Of a DNA stretch of 35,116 nucleotides, positions 14,630 to 22,398 are shown one piece after another (position 1 is the first letter of the stretch; each line of letters opens with the position of its first letter). Position numbers and translations under genes: made by a program. Below the pieces are notes generated by a model. The model had not been told where the DNA came from. It made no database searches and worked only from the letters and a program-made list of their open reading frames with translations. Origin of the DNA: Mycolicibacterium sp. J2 (GTDB lineage Bacteria > Actinomycetota > Actinomycetes > Mycobacteriales > Mycobacteriaceae). The stretch covers positions 1 through 35,116 of the forward strand of contig NZ_JAPFPY010000042.1 in NCBI RefSeq assembly GCF_026240945.1, in the 5' to 3' direction.

Positions 14630-15313
14630 TTAGGCGGCCAGCGCGTACGTCGGCTCGTGGCGCTTGACGTACGCGATCACGCGGTAGGTGATCGGCAGCA
14701 TGACCACCTCGACGGCCGTCTTGTAGAACCATCCCAGCGCCGTATAGACGGCCAGATCCTTGAACGTGGTGATGCCGATGGCGCCGGCGGCGATGGTGCA
14801 GAACACCAGCGTGTCGCCGAGCTGCCCGGCGAAGGTCGACCCGACCAGCCGCGCCCACAGGTGCTTCTCCTTGGTGCGCTCCTTGATGGCCACCACCACC
14901 CACGCGTTGATGGTCTGCCCCACGATGAAGCCCGCCAGCCCGGCGATGATCAGCTGGGTGTAGGCGTGCACCACGTTCTCCAGGTGTGCCTGGTTCTCGT
15001 AGAAATCGGCGGCCGGCAGGTAAAGGGTGACCCAGAACATCAAGGCCGCCAAGATGTTCATCGCGAAGCCCAGCAGGATCGCCTTGCGGGCCGCCTTGAA
15101 TCCGTACACCTCGGAGAGCACATCGCCGATCACATACGTCAGCGGGAAGACGATGAACCCGCCGTCGGTCAGGATCGGGCCGAACGCCACGCCCTTGGTC
15201 GCGGTGACATTGGAGATGATCACCAGGGCGGTGAACACCGCGACGAAAACCGGATAATAGGCCGAGCCGGTCTGCGCGAAACGAGTCGGCTCACGGTCCT
15301 CGGTGCTGGTCAC
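14630..15313 (-). CDS. Queuosine-precursor transporter, YhhQ/DUF165 family
   Basis: A 227-residue inner-membrane protein of the vitamin-uptake-like YhhQ family, which imports 7-cyano-7-deazaguanine (preQ0) in E. coli. About six membrane segments are visible: FVAVFTALVIISNVTATKG (about 23), FIVFPLTYVIGDVLSEVYG (about 53, with the conserved DxxxEVYG), AILLGFAMNILAALMFWVTLYL (about 78), IIAGLAGFIVGQTINAWVVV (about 120), GDTLVFCTIAAGAIG (about 165) and a C-terminal helix. The family assignment is firm; the substrate is inferred from the family. It lies 37 bases after the FecB-like gene, in the same direction, and M. tuberculosis has no equivalent at this spot as far as I recall. Confidence 0.85.
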   Translation of the reverse strand: MTSTEDREPTRFAQTGSAYYPVFVAVFTALVIISNVTATKGVAFGPILTDGGFIVFPLTYVIGDVLSEVYGFKAARKAILLGFAMNILAALMFWVTLYLPAADFYENQAHLENVVHAYTQLIIAGLAGFIVGQTINAWVVVAIKERTKEKHLWARLVGSTFAGQLGDTLVFCTIAAGAIGITTFKDLAVYTALGWFYKTAVEVVMLPITYRVIAYVKRHEPTYALAA

Positions 15314-15350
15314 CCGGACATCTTGTCAGGCCGTTCCTGGGCGCCGGTTG

Positions 15351-16262
15351 TTAGCCCGCCGCCGCCAGCAGCGGCGGCAGCCGGTCGGCGACCACGGGCA
15401 GCGACAGCGGCGAGGTGTAGGCGATGGCGGCGGCCAGTTCGGGATCGGTGAAGACGTTGTGCTTTCCGTGCGCGGCGATCGCCGGGTCGGCCAGCAGTGC
15501 GTCGCGGGCCGGATCCCCGTCGGTGGTCCAGATCAGGAGGTCGGCGCTGAGCTTGTCGACGGCGATGCGGCCGTCGGTGGACGGCTCGGTGAAGCCGAGA
15601 GCGGTGAGCCAGTCCGGATGGTCGACGCGTGCGTGGCCGTCGTCCAGGGTGCCCTCCAGCAGCAGGGCGGTCCGTCCGGCGAAGGACGGATTGCGCTTGG
15701 CCGCCGCGGCGAACGTGTCGTCCACACCTTTGACCAGCTGTTGCATCTCGTCGTGTTTGAACACGGCCTGGCCGATGATGGTGGCCTGGTCCTTCCACGG
15801 TTCGAAGAAGGCGTCCTGACCGGACTGCGGGATGGTCGGGGCGATACCGGCGAGCTTGGTGTAGGTGTCCTTGTCCAGGCCGGCGTTGGTGGCCACGATC
15901 AGGTCCGGTTTCAGTGCGGCGATGGCGTCGGTGTCGACTCCGTTGGCCAGGTTCAACACGGTCGGCTGTGCCGAGCCGAGTTTCGCGGCCGCCCAGGGCC
16001 ATACACCGAAGGGTTGCCCTCCGAACCAGTCCGTGATCGCGATCGGTACCACCCCGACCGCCAACAGGAAGTCGTGGTCGTTGAGGCCCGCGCTGACCAC
16101 CCGGGTGGGCGGGTGCGGGATCTTGGTCTCGCCGAACGCGTGCGTGACGGTGACCGATCCGTCGTTGGCGACGGTGCCGGGCTTCTGGTGCCCGCACGCG
16201 GCCAGCAGGGTCACCCCCGCGGTCATCGCCAGGAAGCCGCGCCGGGACAGGTGAGTCGGCAC
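15351..16262 (-). CDS. Iron-siderophore ABC transporter substrate-binding lipoprotein (FecB2-like)
   Basis: A 303-residue periplasmic binding protein of the FecB/BtuF class. The N-terminus has a twin-arginine motif (SRRGFLAM, residues 6-13) followed by the lipobox LLAAC, so it is probably Tat-exported and lipid-anchored at C23. The binding fold shows PTRVVSAGLNDHDFLLAVGV (about 52), VDTDAIAALKPDLIVAT (about 108), IAPTIP, the long linking helix around 165-185 and a C-terminal LPVVADRLPPLLA. It corresponds to Rv0265c (FecB2). No permease or ATPase lies beside it, so it must work with an unlinked transporter. The ligand, a ferric siderophore or haem, is not determined. Confidence 0.88.
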   Translation of the reverse strand: MPTHLSRRGFLAMTAGVTLLAACGHQKPGTVANDGSVTVTHAFGETKIPHPPTRVVSAGLNDHDFLLAVGVVPIAITDWFGGQPFGVWPWAAAKLGSAQPTVLNLANGVDTDAIAALKPDLIVATNAGLDKDTYTKLAGIAPTIPQSGQDAFFEPWKDQATIIGQAVFKHDEMQQLVKGVDDTFAAAAKRNPSFAGRTALLLEGTLDDGHARVDHPDWLTALGFTEPSTDGRIAVDKLSADLLIWTTDGDPARDALLADPAIAAHGKHNVFTDPELAAAIAYTSPLSLPVVADRLPPLLAAAG

Positions 16263-16323
16263 GCTGGCAGACTAGCCAACTCGGTGGCCGGCGTCCGCGC
16301 AGGTGGCCACAACGGCGCCGAGT

Positions 16324-17016
16324 CTACGGTGTCAGCGCCAGCCCCAGGGTGCGGCGGGCGGCAGCTTCGTCACCGTCGATCCGCGCGGTGGCGGGCAGAT
16401 CGAGGCGTTTCCACAGCCCGAGGTACAGCGTGGCGGCATCGGCGGTGACGGTCGCGACGGGCTCGCCGGTGCCCAGTGTCCAACTGTGCCCGGTATCGAT
16501 GGCCACGATCCGGACGGTCTCCGAGACCGGTGCCGTGCGTTCCATGCGTACCTGACGGGGATAGAACACGGTCAGGATCTCGTCCACACCGTCAGCCGCC
16601 AGCGCCGGCTCGAAGACCGGAGTCCTGCCGAAGGCCGCCTCCAGATCGGCGCGGTGGATGGCGTGCTCGTGGGCCTGGCGGCGGATCCACCAACCCGCCG
16701 TACGGGGCGGCGCCCCGAAATTCCAGCACGGCTCGTCGGGGGTGATCGCACGCATCGCGGTCAGGTAGTCAGGGATGCCGTCGACGAAGTCGGCGACCGG
16801 CGCGGCGCCCGGTTCGGGGGTCGGCTGCACTTCCCGGGCGCGCAGGATCGAGCGCACCCAGCTCTGGATCACCCAGAGGTGCCCGAGGAGGTCGGTGACC
16901 GTCCAGCCGGGGCAGGTCGGCACCGGACGGTCGAGGTCCGGCCCGCCGGCCAGGGCCGTTTCCTGGATGGCGATCACATCGTTCTGCAGTTGCCGGAGCA
17001 GTGCATCGTTGTCCAC
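16324..17016 (-). CDS. Maleylpyruvate isomerase-like (mycothiol-dependent, DinB-fold) protein
   Basis: A 230-residue protein of the TIGR03083/MDMPI N-terminal family, whose members are mycothiol-dependent metal enzymes. Characteristic pieces are PVPTCPGWTVTDLLGHLWVI (about 31-50, first metal His at 46), AGWWIRRQAHEHAIHRADLE (about 106-125, His pair) and a C-terminal domain ending TARIDGDEAAARRTLGLAL. It follows the TetR gene by 10 bases and is very likely in its operon. The reaction is not known; maleylpyruvate isomerisation is only the founding activity of the family. Confidence 0.82.
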   Translation of the reverse strand: MDNDALLRQLQNDVIAIQETALAGGPDLDRPVPTCPGWTVTDLLGHLWVIQSWVRSILRAREVQPTPEPGAAPVADFVDGIPDYLTAMRAITPDEPCWNFGAPPRTAGWWIRRQAHEHAIHRADLEAAFGRTPVFEPALAADGVDEILTVFYPRQVRMERTAPVSETVRIVAIDTGHSWTLGTGEPVATVTADAATLYLGLWKRLDLPATARIDGDEAAARRTLGLALTP

Positions 17017-17026
17017 CCGGGGCAGA

Positions 17027-17623
17027 TTACGCGGCGCCGATACCCCGCAGCAGTACGGTCAGGCCGAACTCGAACGCCTGCTCGGCGCGGTCCGGCCGGT
17101 TATCGCCGGTGGTCAGTGCCGCGGCAAACTCGGGAACCACGTCGGGGCTTGTGCCCCAAGGAGTTTCGGGAGCCGCGGCGTCCAGTGCCGAGCCGAGCAC
17201 GAAGTTGTCGATCAGGGTGATGATGTGCAGCGTCTCGGCGGGCCCGAATCCGGCCCTGCTGAGCGTGACGGCCAGCGCGTTGTACATCTCGACGGCGTGC
17301 CGGCTGCTGACCGGATAGGCCGTCATCAACGGGATCAGTCGCGGGTAGCGGGCATAACTGCGCCGGTAGGAGCGCATGATGTCGGCCACCACCTCGGGCC
17401 ACGGGCCGTCGAGCGCGGGCAGCTCGACCTCGTTCATCGCCAACTCGCGCAGCAACTCGACGATCTGCTCGCGACCGGTGACGTGGTTGTACAACGAGGA
17501 CGGCCTGACCTTGAGCTTGCGGGCCAGGTCAGGGATGGTGAAACCGCCGTTCGCATTGACCAGATCCATCGCCGCCCGCGCGATGCGGTCGGTGGACAGG
17601 ATCGGAACTGCAGGACGGCCCAT
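17027..17623 (-). CDS. TetR/AcrR-family transcriptional regulator
   Basis: A 198-residue repressor. The N-terminal helix-turn-helix reads LSTDRIARAAMDLVNANGGFTIPDLARKLKVRPSSLYNHVTGREQIVELL (residues 9-58). The rest is a ligand-binding domain like TetR_C class members (RSYARYPRLIPLMTAYPVSS, IDNFVLGSALDA). It is divergent from the agmatine deiminase operon, with a palindrome AAACGAA-n5-TTCGTTT between them, its likely operator. It probably represses both itself (with the isomerase-like gene) and the amine catabolic operon until an inducer binds; that is inference from the layout. Confidence 0.9.
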   Translation of the reverse strand: MGRPAVPILSTDRIARAAMDLVNANGGFTIPDLARKLKVRPSSLYNHVTGREQIVELLRELAMNEVELPALDGPWPEVVADIMRSYRRSYARYPRLIPLMTAYPVSSRHAVEMYNALAVTLSRAGFGPAETLHIITLIDNFVLGSALDAAAPETPWGTSPDVVPEFAAALTTGDNRPDRAEQAFEFGLTVLLRGIGAA

Positions 17624-17671
17624 ATGAACTTCCCCCGAACACTTGCGAGCCCGTGGCTTCCATCACACAAT

Positions 17672-17690
17672 AAACGAACTTGATTCGTTT
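17672..17690. promoter_or_regulatory. Palindromic operator between TetR gene and agmatine deiminase operon
   Basis: AAACGAA-CTTGA-TTCGTTT is a perfect 7+5+7 inverted repeat in an otherwise AT-rich spot of the divergent intergenic region. Size and placement fit a TetR dimer site, 48 bases upstream of the TetR start and 13 bases upstream of the leader ORF. Confidence 0.65.
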
Positions 17691-17703
17691 TAGGGGTACT
17701 CAC

Positions 17704-17787
17704 ATGCTCACCGTGACCGCTGGCGCAGCGCAACCGCCCTCGCGTGGCACCGCCTCGGACCAGCCGGCGATGGCTGCTGCCCGATGA
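17704..17787 (+). CDS. Putative leader peptide (27 residues) before agmatine deiminase
   Basis: A short frame starting MLTVTAGAAQPPSRGTASDQ. AGGGG lies about 7 bases before its ATG. Its stop TGA (17785-17787) overlaps the GAGGG ribosome-binding site of the next gene, which starts at 17798. This geometry is what translational coupling or a leader-peptide control would need. It could instead be a fortuitous frame. Confidence 0.4.
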   Translation: MLTVTAGAAQPPSRGTASDQPAMAAAR

Positions 17788-17797
17788 GGGTCGCGGC

Positions 17798-18814
17798 ATG
17801 ACCCGTTATCTGATGCCTGCCGAGGGCGCGGCCCAGGACCGGATCTGGATGGCTTTCCCATCGCAGGGCTATTCGCTGGGCGACAGCGAGTCCGAACACC
17901 ACGAGGCACGTTCCACCTGGGCTGCCGTCGCGCATGCCATCTGCGAATTCGAACCGGTCACCATGCTGGTCGACCCAGCGGAGCTGGCCGCGGCCAAACG
18001 TTATGTCTCCCAAGAGGTGGAGATCGTCGAAGTGCCGCTGAACGACGCCTGGATGCGCGATATCGGGCCGACTTTCGTCCACGCCGACGACGGCTCGGTA
18101 GCCGCCGTGGACTGGGTGTTCAACGGGTGGGGCGCCCAGGACTGGGCGCGTTGGGACCGCGACGCCGAGGTCGGTGCCGTGGTGGCCGAACTGGCCGGTG
18201 TGCCGATCGTGAAGTCCGACTTGGTCAACGAGGGTGGCGGTATTCACGTCGACGGACGCGGCACGGTGCTGGTCACCGAAACCGTCCAGCTCGATCCGGG
18301 CCGCAATCCCGGACTGAGCAAGGCGCACGTCGAGGCCGAGTTGACCCGCACCATCGGGGCCACCGATGTGGTGTGGTTGCCGCGCGGGCTGACCCGTGAC
18401 TCGCAGCGCTTCGGCACCAGAGGGCACGTCGACATCGTCGCGGCGATCACGGCGCCGGGCCGGCTGCTGTTGCACACCCAAACCGCTGACGAACACCCGG
18501 ATACCGTGGTGTGCAAGGAGATACGCGATGTCCTCGGCGACCGGTTCGACATCGTCGACATGCCGGCACCGGACACGCTGACCGACTCGGAAGGGTACGT
18601 CGACTACAGCTACATCAACCACCTGGTGGTCAATGGCGGCGTGATCGCGTGCAGCTTCGGTGATCCCCGAGATGCCGACGCGGCGGCCATCCTGGCCGAC
18701 GAGTACCCGGGGCGCCGCGTCGTGAGTGTCGACGCGCGTCCGCTGTTCGAGCGGGGCGGTGGCATCCACTGCATCACCCAACAACAGCCGTCTCCGATAA
18801 CCGTGCGCGCGTAG
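17798..18814 (+). CDS. Agmatine deiminase family protein (peptidyl-arginine deiminase fold)
   Basis: A 338-residue enzyme of the AguA/PPAD family, which converts agmatine to N-carbamoylputrescine and ammonia. Catalytic signatures are present: LNDAWMRDIGPTF (about 83-95, substrate Asp), EGGGIHVDGRGTVLVTE (about 145), RGHVDIVAAI (about 207, catalytic His) and the nucleophile C325 in GGGIHCITQ. The start ATG 17798 follows GAGGG at 7 nt; a longer in-frame start at 17744 would add 18 residues that look like a shadow of the leader ORF. The usual next enzyme, N-carbamoylputrescine amidase, is missing; an amidohydrolase follows directly. Substrate identity is therefore less sure than family identity. 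Confidence 0.87.
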   Translation: MTRYLMPAEGAAQDRIWMAFPSQGYSLGDSESEHHEARSTWAAVAHAICEFEPVTMLVDPAELAAAKRYVSQEVEIVEVPLNDAWMRDIGPTFVHADDGSVAAVDWVFNGWGAQDWARWDRDAEVGAVVAELAGVPIVKSDLVNEGGGIHVDGRGTVLVTETVQLDPGRNPGLSKAHVEAELTRTIGATDVVWLPRGLTRDSQRFGTRGHVDIVAAITAPGRLLLHTQTADEHPDTVVCKEIRDVLGDRFDIVDMPAPDTLTDSEGYVDYSYINHLVVNGGVIACSFGDPRDADAAAILADEYPGRRVVSVDARPLFERGGGIHCITQQQPSPITVRA

Positions 18815-18825
18815 ATGTTCCGGCG

Positions 18826-18831
18826 TAGTGT
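18826..18831 (+). promoter_or_regulatory. Possible internal -10 box for the amidohydrolase
   Basis: TAGTGT (TANNNT) ends 7 bases before GTG 18839, which would give a leaderless message for the amidohydrolase apart from read-through from the deiminase. Confidence 0.35.
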
Positions 18832-18838
18832 GCCCCCC

Positions 18839-20440
18839 GTGCCAACACTGTTTGACAATGGAACTATCTGGACCGGGTCCGAAACCACCGACGCGCTGCT
18901 GGTCGCCGACGGTGTCGTCGTGGCGCTGGGGGAGCAGGCGCGGGAGGCCGGCGCCGACGAAATCATCGACCTGGACGGCGGATTCCTCATGCCGTCCTTC
19001 GGTGACGGACATGCCCACCCGCTCTACGGCGGGCTGGAGTCGGCCGGTCCGCAGATCCGCGGGTGCGCCTCGGTGGACGAAATCGTGGCCGAGGTGGCCA
19101 GATTCGCCGCCGAACACCCCGAGCAGGAGTGGATCGCCGGCGCGTCCTACGACGGCAGCCTGGTGCCGGGTGGCTTGTTCGACGCGCGTTGGCTCGACGC
19201 CGCGGTGCCGGATCGGCCGGTGGTGCTGAGGGCCTGGGACTATCACACGTTCTGGGTGAATTCCGTTGCACTGCAACGTGCCGGCATCACCGACGATACG
19301 CCGGACCCCGTCCTCGGTGAGATTCCGCGCCGTGCGGACGGCTCCGTGCTGGGCACCTTGCGGGAATGGGGCGCGACCGATCTGGTGAGCAATGTGATGC
19401 CCGCCAGGGATGAGTCCGTACGGATCGCGGCGCTGGGGACCGCCGCGGACTACTACCTGGCCCGCGGTGTCACCTGGGTGCAGGACGCCTGGGTGGAGCC
19501 CGCCGATGTCGACACCTACGTCGCCGCCGCCACCCACGGTGCGCTGCGCATGCGCTTCAACCTCGCGTTCTACGCCGACCCCCGCCATTTCGATTCTCAG
19601 GTAACCCAGTACGCGGCCGCCAGGGATCGGGTGCAACAGGCGGGGTCGCCGCTGTTGACCGCGAACACGGTGAAGTTCTTCGCCGACGGGGTGGTGGAGA
19701 ACGAGACGGGCGCGCTGCTGCAGCCGTACTGCTCGGGCCTGCACTCGCACGGCATGACGCTGTGGGAGGGCGACTCACTGGCCGAGGCCGCGCGCCGCGT
19801 CGACGAGCTCGGGTTCCAGATCCACATCCACGCGATCGGTGACGCTGCGGTGCGCCAGGCGCTGGATGCCATCGAATACGTCGCGGCGCACAACGGAGCA
19901 CGGGACCGGCGCCCCGTCATCGCCCACGCGCAACTGGTCGACGACGCCGATATCGGCCGGTTCGGTGCGCTGGGCGTCATTCCCAACATGCAGCCGCTGT
20001 GGGCGCAGATGGACGCGTTGATGACGGTGCTGACCATCCCGCGGCTGGGTGCCGAGCGCTCCGACAAGCAGTACCGGATGCGGACTCTCGAAACATCGGG
20101 GGCGGCATTGGCTTTCGGATCGGACTGGCCGGTGTCCTCGGGGGCGCCGCTGGACGGCATCGCGGTCGCGGTGTCGCGCCGCACCGCCGACGGCGATCCC
20201 GACGGAGGCTGGACGCCCGAGGAGATCGTGCCGATCGACCGGGCGCTGTCCTGTTACACCGCCTCGGTGGCGCACCAGGCCTTCGCCGAGAACACCTGGG
20301 GGCGCATCGCACCCGGCGCCAGCGCGGACCTGGTCTGGCTGGACGCCGATCCCACCTCGACTCCCGCGCTGGAGCTGCCCAAGCTCCGGGTGCGCGGCAC
20401 CTATCTGCAGGGCCTGCGCGTGTACGCGGGCGAACAGTGA
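18839..20440 (+). CDS. Amidohydrolase family protein (YtcJ-like metal hydrolase)
   Basis: A 533-residue amidohydrolase-superfamily enzyme with composite metal-dependent hydrolase halves. Metal site residues visible: HAH in GDGHAHPLYG (about 60), the carboxylated-Lys region NTVKFFADGVVEN (about 275), HIHAIGDAA (about 330), AHAQLV (about 365) and FGSDWPVSSGAPL (about 430, catalytic Asp). It resembles YtcJ-type hydrolases that act on exocyclic amides or carbamates. The family could plausibly replace the missing carbamoylputrescine amidase, but nothing in the sequence proves that. The start is uncertain: GTG 18839 has a well-placed -10 box, while ATG 18815 abuts the deiminase stop without a ribosome-binding site. 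Confidence 0.83.
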   Translation: MPTLFDNGTIWTGSETTDALLVADGVVVALGEQAREAGADEIIDLDGGFLMPSFGDGHAHPLYGGLESAGPQIRGCASVDEIVAEVARFAAEHPEQEWIAGASYDGSLVPGGLFDARWLDAAVPDRPVVLRAWDYHTFWVNSVALQRAGITDDTPDPVLGEIPRRADGSVLGTLREWGATDLVSNVMPARDESVRIAALGTAADYYLARGVTWVQDAWVEPADVDTYVAAATHGALRMRFNLAFYADPRHFDSQVTQYAAARDRVQQAGSPLLTANTVKFFADGVVENETGALLQPYCSGLHSHGMTLWEGDSLAEAARRVDELGFQIHIHAIGDAAVRQALDAIEYVAAHNGARDRRPVIAHAQLVDDADIGRFGALGVIPNMQPLWAQMDALMTVLTIPRLGAERSDKQYRMRTLETSGAALAFGSDWPVSSGAPLDGIAVAVSRRTADGDPDGGWTPEEIVPIDRALSCYTASVAHQAFAENTWGRIAPGASADLVWLDADPTSTPALELPKLRVRGTYLQGLRVYAGEQ

Positions 20441-20451
20441 AAGGCACCACG

Positions 20452-21795
20452 ATGTCCGAGACGCTTCCCGAAACCGAAGGCAATCTGAAACGGGTCCTCG
20501 GACTACCGTCGCTGGTGCTGTTCGGGCTGGTGTACATGGTGCCGCTCACCGTGTTCACCACCTACGGCATCGTCACCCAGACCACCGGCGGCCGGCTGTC
20601 AGTGGCCTACCTGGTGACGTTGGCCGCCATGGTGTTCACGGCCCGCTCCTACGCGCGGATGTCGGTCGCCTACCCGGTCGCCGGATCGGCATACACCTAC
20701 ACCCAAAAGTCGTTCGGTGCACCCATCGGCTTCCTGGCGGGGTGGTCGCTCTTGCTGGACTACCTGTTCCTGCCGATGCTCAACTACCTCGTCATCGGCA
20801 TCTACCTGAACGCCGCCCTGCCCGCCATCCCGCAATGGCTCATCGTGGTCATCACCATCGCCATCGTGACCGTGCTCAACATCGTGGGCATCGTGTCGGT
20901 CGACCGGGCCAACTTCCTGATCATCGGCATCCAGGCCATCTTCATCGTGGTGTTCGCCATCATGGCGTTCGTCGCCATCGCGCGCTCGGGCACCGTCGAC
21001 TTGATGGCCCCGCTGCGTGGTGACGGCTCGGCCGGTGGGTTCAGCCCCATCCTGGCCGGTGCGGCAATCCTGTGCCTGTCCTTCCTCGGGTTCGACGCCG
21101 TATCAACCCTTTCCGAGGAAGCCAAGGACCCCAAGCGCAGTGTCCCGCGGGCGATCATGATCGCCACCATCGCCTCCGGCGTGATCTTCTTCGTGCTGTC
21201 CTACATCTCGCAACTGGTGTACCCGTCCAACCAGTTCGCCGATGTCGACTCCGGATCCTTGGAGGTCATGACCACCGCCGGAGGCCAATTCCTCAATTCC
21301 TTCTTCACCGCCGCCTACGTCGCCGGCGCCCTCGGCTCGGCCATCACCTCGCAGGCGTCGGTGGCCCGCATCCTCTACGCCATGGGCCGGGACGGAATCC
21401 TGCACCGCAAGATCTTCGGCCACGTCTCGCCGCGGTTCAGCACCCCGGTCTACGCCATCGCCTTCGTGTCGGTCATCTCGCTGGCCGCGGTGTTCGTCGA
21501 CCTGGCGCTGCTGGCCTCGGTCGTCAGTTTCGGTGCCCTGGTGGCCTTCTCGGTGGTCAACCTCTCGGTCATCAAGCATTACTTCGTGGATCTGAAAGAG
21601 CGCCGCGGCGCCCAGGCGATCGGCAGCCTGGTGTTACCGCTGATCGGTTTCGCCCTGACGGTCTGGCTGTGGACGAGCTTGTCCGGGACGGCCCTGGTCG
21701 TCGGGTTGATCTGGCTGGCCATCGGATTCCTCTGGCTGCTGGTCGTCACCCGCGGGTTCTCCCGGCCGACACCGACCCTCGATCTGCAGGAGTAG
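20452..21795 (+). CDS. APC-superfamily amino acid/polyamine permease
   Basis: A 447-residue permease with about 12 membrane helices, starting LGLPSLVLFGLVYMVPLTVF and showing the APC hallmarks VAYPVAGSAYTYTQKSFG (helix 2-3), LLDYLFLPMLNYLVIG, LSFLGFDAVSTLSEEAKDPKRSVPRAI (helix 6 and loop) and GSAITSQASVARILYAMGRDG (helix 8). The ATG follows AAAGG at 7 nt; a GTG at 20437 overlapping the amidohydrolase stop is an alternative. As third gene of the operon it probably imports the amine that the deiminase and amidohydrolase degrade. It ends in front of a large hairpin. Confidence 0.9.
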   Translation: MSETLPETEGNLKRVLGLPSLVLFGLVYMVPLTVFTTYGIVTQTTGGRLSVAYLVTLAAMVFTARSYARMSVAYPVAGSAYTYTQKSFGAPIGFLAGWSLLLDYLFLPMLNYLVIGIYLNAALPAIPQWLIVVITIAIVTVLNIVGIVSVDRANFLIIGIQAIFIVVFAIMAFVAIARSGTVDLMAPLRGDGSAGGFSPILAGAAILCLSFLGFDAVSTLSEEAKDPKRSVPRAIMIATIASGVIFFVLSYISQLVYPSNQFADVDSGSLEVMTTAGGQFLNSFFTAAYVAGALGSAITSQASVARILYAMGRDGILHRKIFGHVSPRFSTPVYAIAFVSVISLAAVFVDLALLASVVSFGALVAFSVVNLSVIKHYFVDLKERRGAQAIGSLVLPLIGFALTVWLWTSLSGTALVVGLIWLAIGFLWLLVVTRGFSRPTPTLDLQE

Positions 21796-21799
21796 GGTT

Positions 21800-21871
21800 C
21801 CTCCCGCGAGCGGCCGTGTCTGCACGCGACACGCCGCACAAGAGTGGCATTTTGGGGCCGCTCGCGGGAGG
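21800..21871. terminator. Large bidirectional terminator-like hairpin with nested stem
   Basis: CCTCCCGCGAGCGGCC (21800-21815) pairs perfectly with 21856-21871, 16 bp. The 40-base loop holds a second stem, GTGTC (21816-21820) with GACAC (21828-21832). It sits between the convergent permease and ohr genes, 5 and 10 bases from their stops. Confidence 0.8.
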
Positions 21872-21880
21872 TACCGCCGG

Positions 21881-22285
21881 TCAGACCAGGCTGACCGTCA
21901 CCGGGATGTTGCCGCGGGTCGCCTTGGAGTAGGGGCATACCTCGTGCGCGGCGTCGATGATCTTCTGGGCGACGTCGCGGTCGACGCCGGGAATGGTGAC
22001 GTTGAGCCGCGCCTGAAGCGAGAAGCCGCCGTCGGTGTTGACCAGATCGACCTCGGCGTCGACGGCGGTCTCAGCGGGGAGCTTGACGTCGTACTGGCCG
22101 GCGGTCAAACCCATCGCACTGAGGTAGCACGCCGACCAGCCGGCGGCGAACAGCTGTTCGGGATTGGTGCCGGTGCCATTGCCTCCCGGCGGCGTGAGCT
22201 GGATGTCGAGGTTCCCGTCCGAGCTGTAGGACTCGCCCTGCCGGCCACCGGTGGTGTGGGTCTGGGCGGTGTAGACGACGGACAT
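21881..22285 (-). CDS. ohr: Organic hydroperoxide resistance protein
   Basis: A 134-residue Ohr peroxidase of the OsmC/Ohr family that reduces organic and lipid hydroperoxides using a dithiol. The two catalytic cysteines are C53 in GWSACYLSAM and C117 in EVCPYSKATRGN. The N-terminal VYTAQTHTTGGRQGESYSSDG is typical of Ohr rather than OsmC. ATG 22285 follows AAGGAG. It is divergent from ohrR, and the operators lie between them. Confidence 0.95.
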   Translation of the reverse strand: MSVVYTAQTHTTGGRQGESYSSDGNLDIQLTPPGGNGTGTNPEQLFAAGWSACYLSAMGLTAGQYDVKLPAETAVDAEVDLVNTDGGFSLQARLNVTIPGVDRDVAQKIIDAAHEVCPYSKATRGNIPVTVSLV

Positions 22286-22354
22286 CGTGAGGCTCCTTGG
22301 GTCGGTGTGAGCGTTACGGTTACTGGAACGACCGACTCCGGTCGGATCATTCCC

Positions 22355-22377
22355 ATCCGATTAAATCGGATCCGATT
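22355..22377. promoter_or_regulatory. Overlapping OhrR operator palindromes
   Basis: ATCCGATT-A-AATCGGAT (22355-22371) and AATCGGATCCGATT (22364-22377) are two perfect palindromes sharing a half-site. They cover the expected -35 zone of the ohrR promoter and lie 70-92 bases upstream of the ohr start. An OhrR dimer bound here could repress both genes. Confidence 0.7.
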
Positions 22378-22386
22378 ATTTTTCGG

Positions 22387-22392
22387 TACAGT
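22387..22392 (+). promoter_or_regulatory. -10 box of ohrR, leaderless start
   Basis: TACAGT (TANNNT) ends 6 bases before ATG 22399, so transcription should start on the initiation codon. No ribosome-binding site is present. Confidence 0.6.
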
Positions 22393-22398
22393 GGATCC

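Noticed and set aside
17708..19750. A minus-strand frame of 680 codons opposite agmatine deiminase and the amidohydrolase
   Set aside because: It is the antisense shadow of two well-supported enzymes with complete catalytic motifs and has no recognisable domain.
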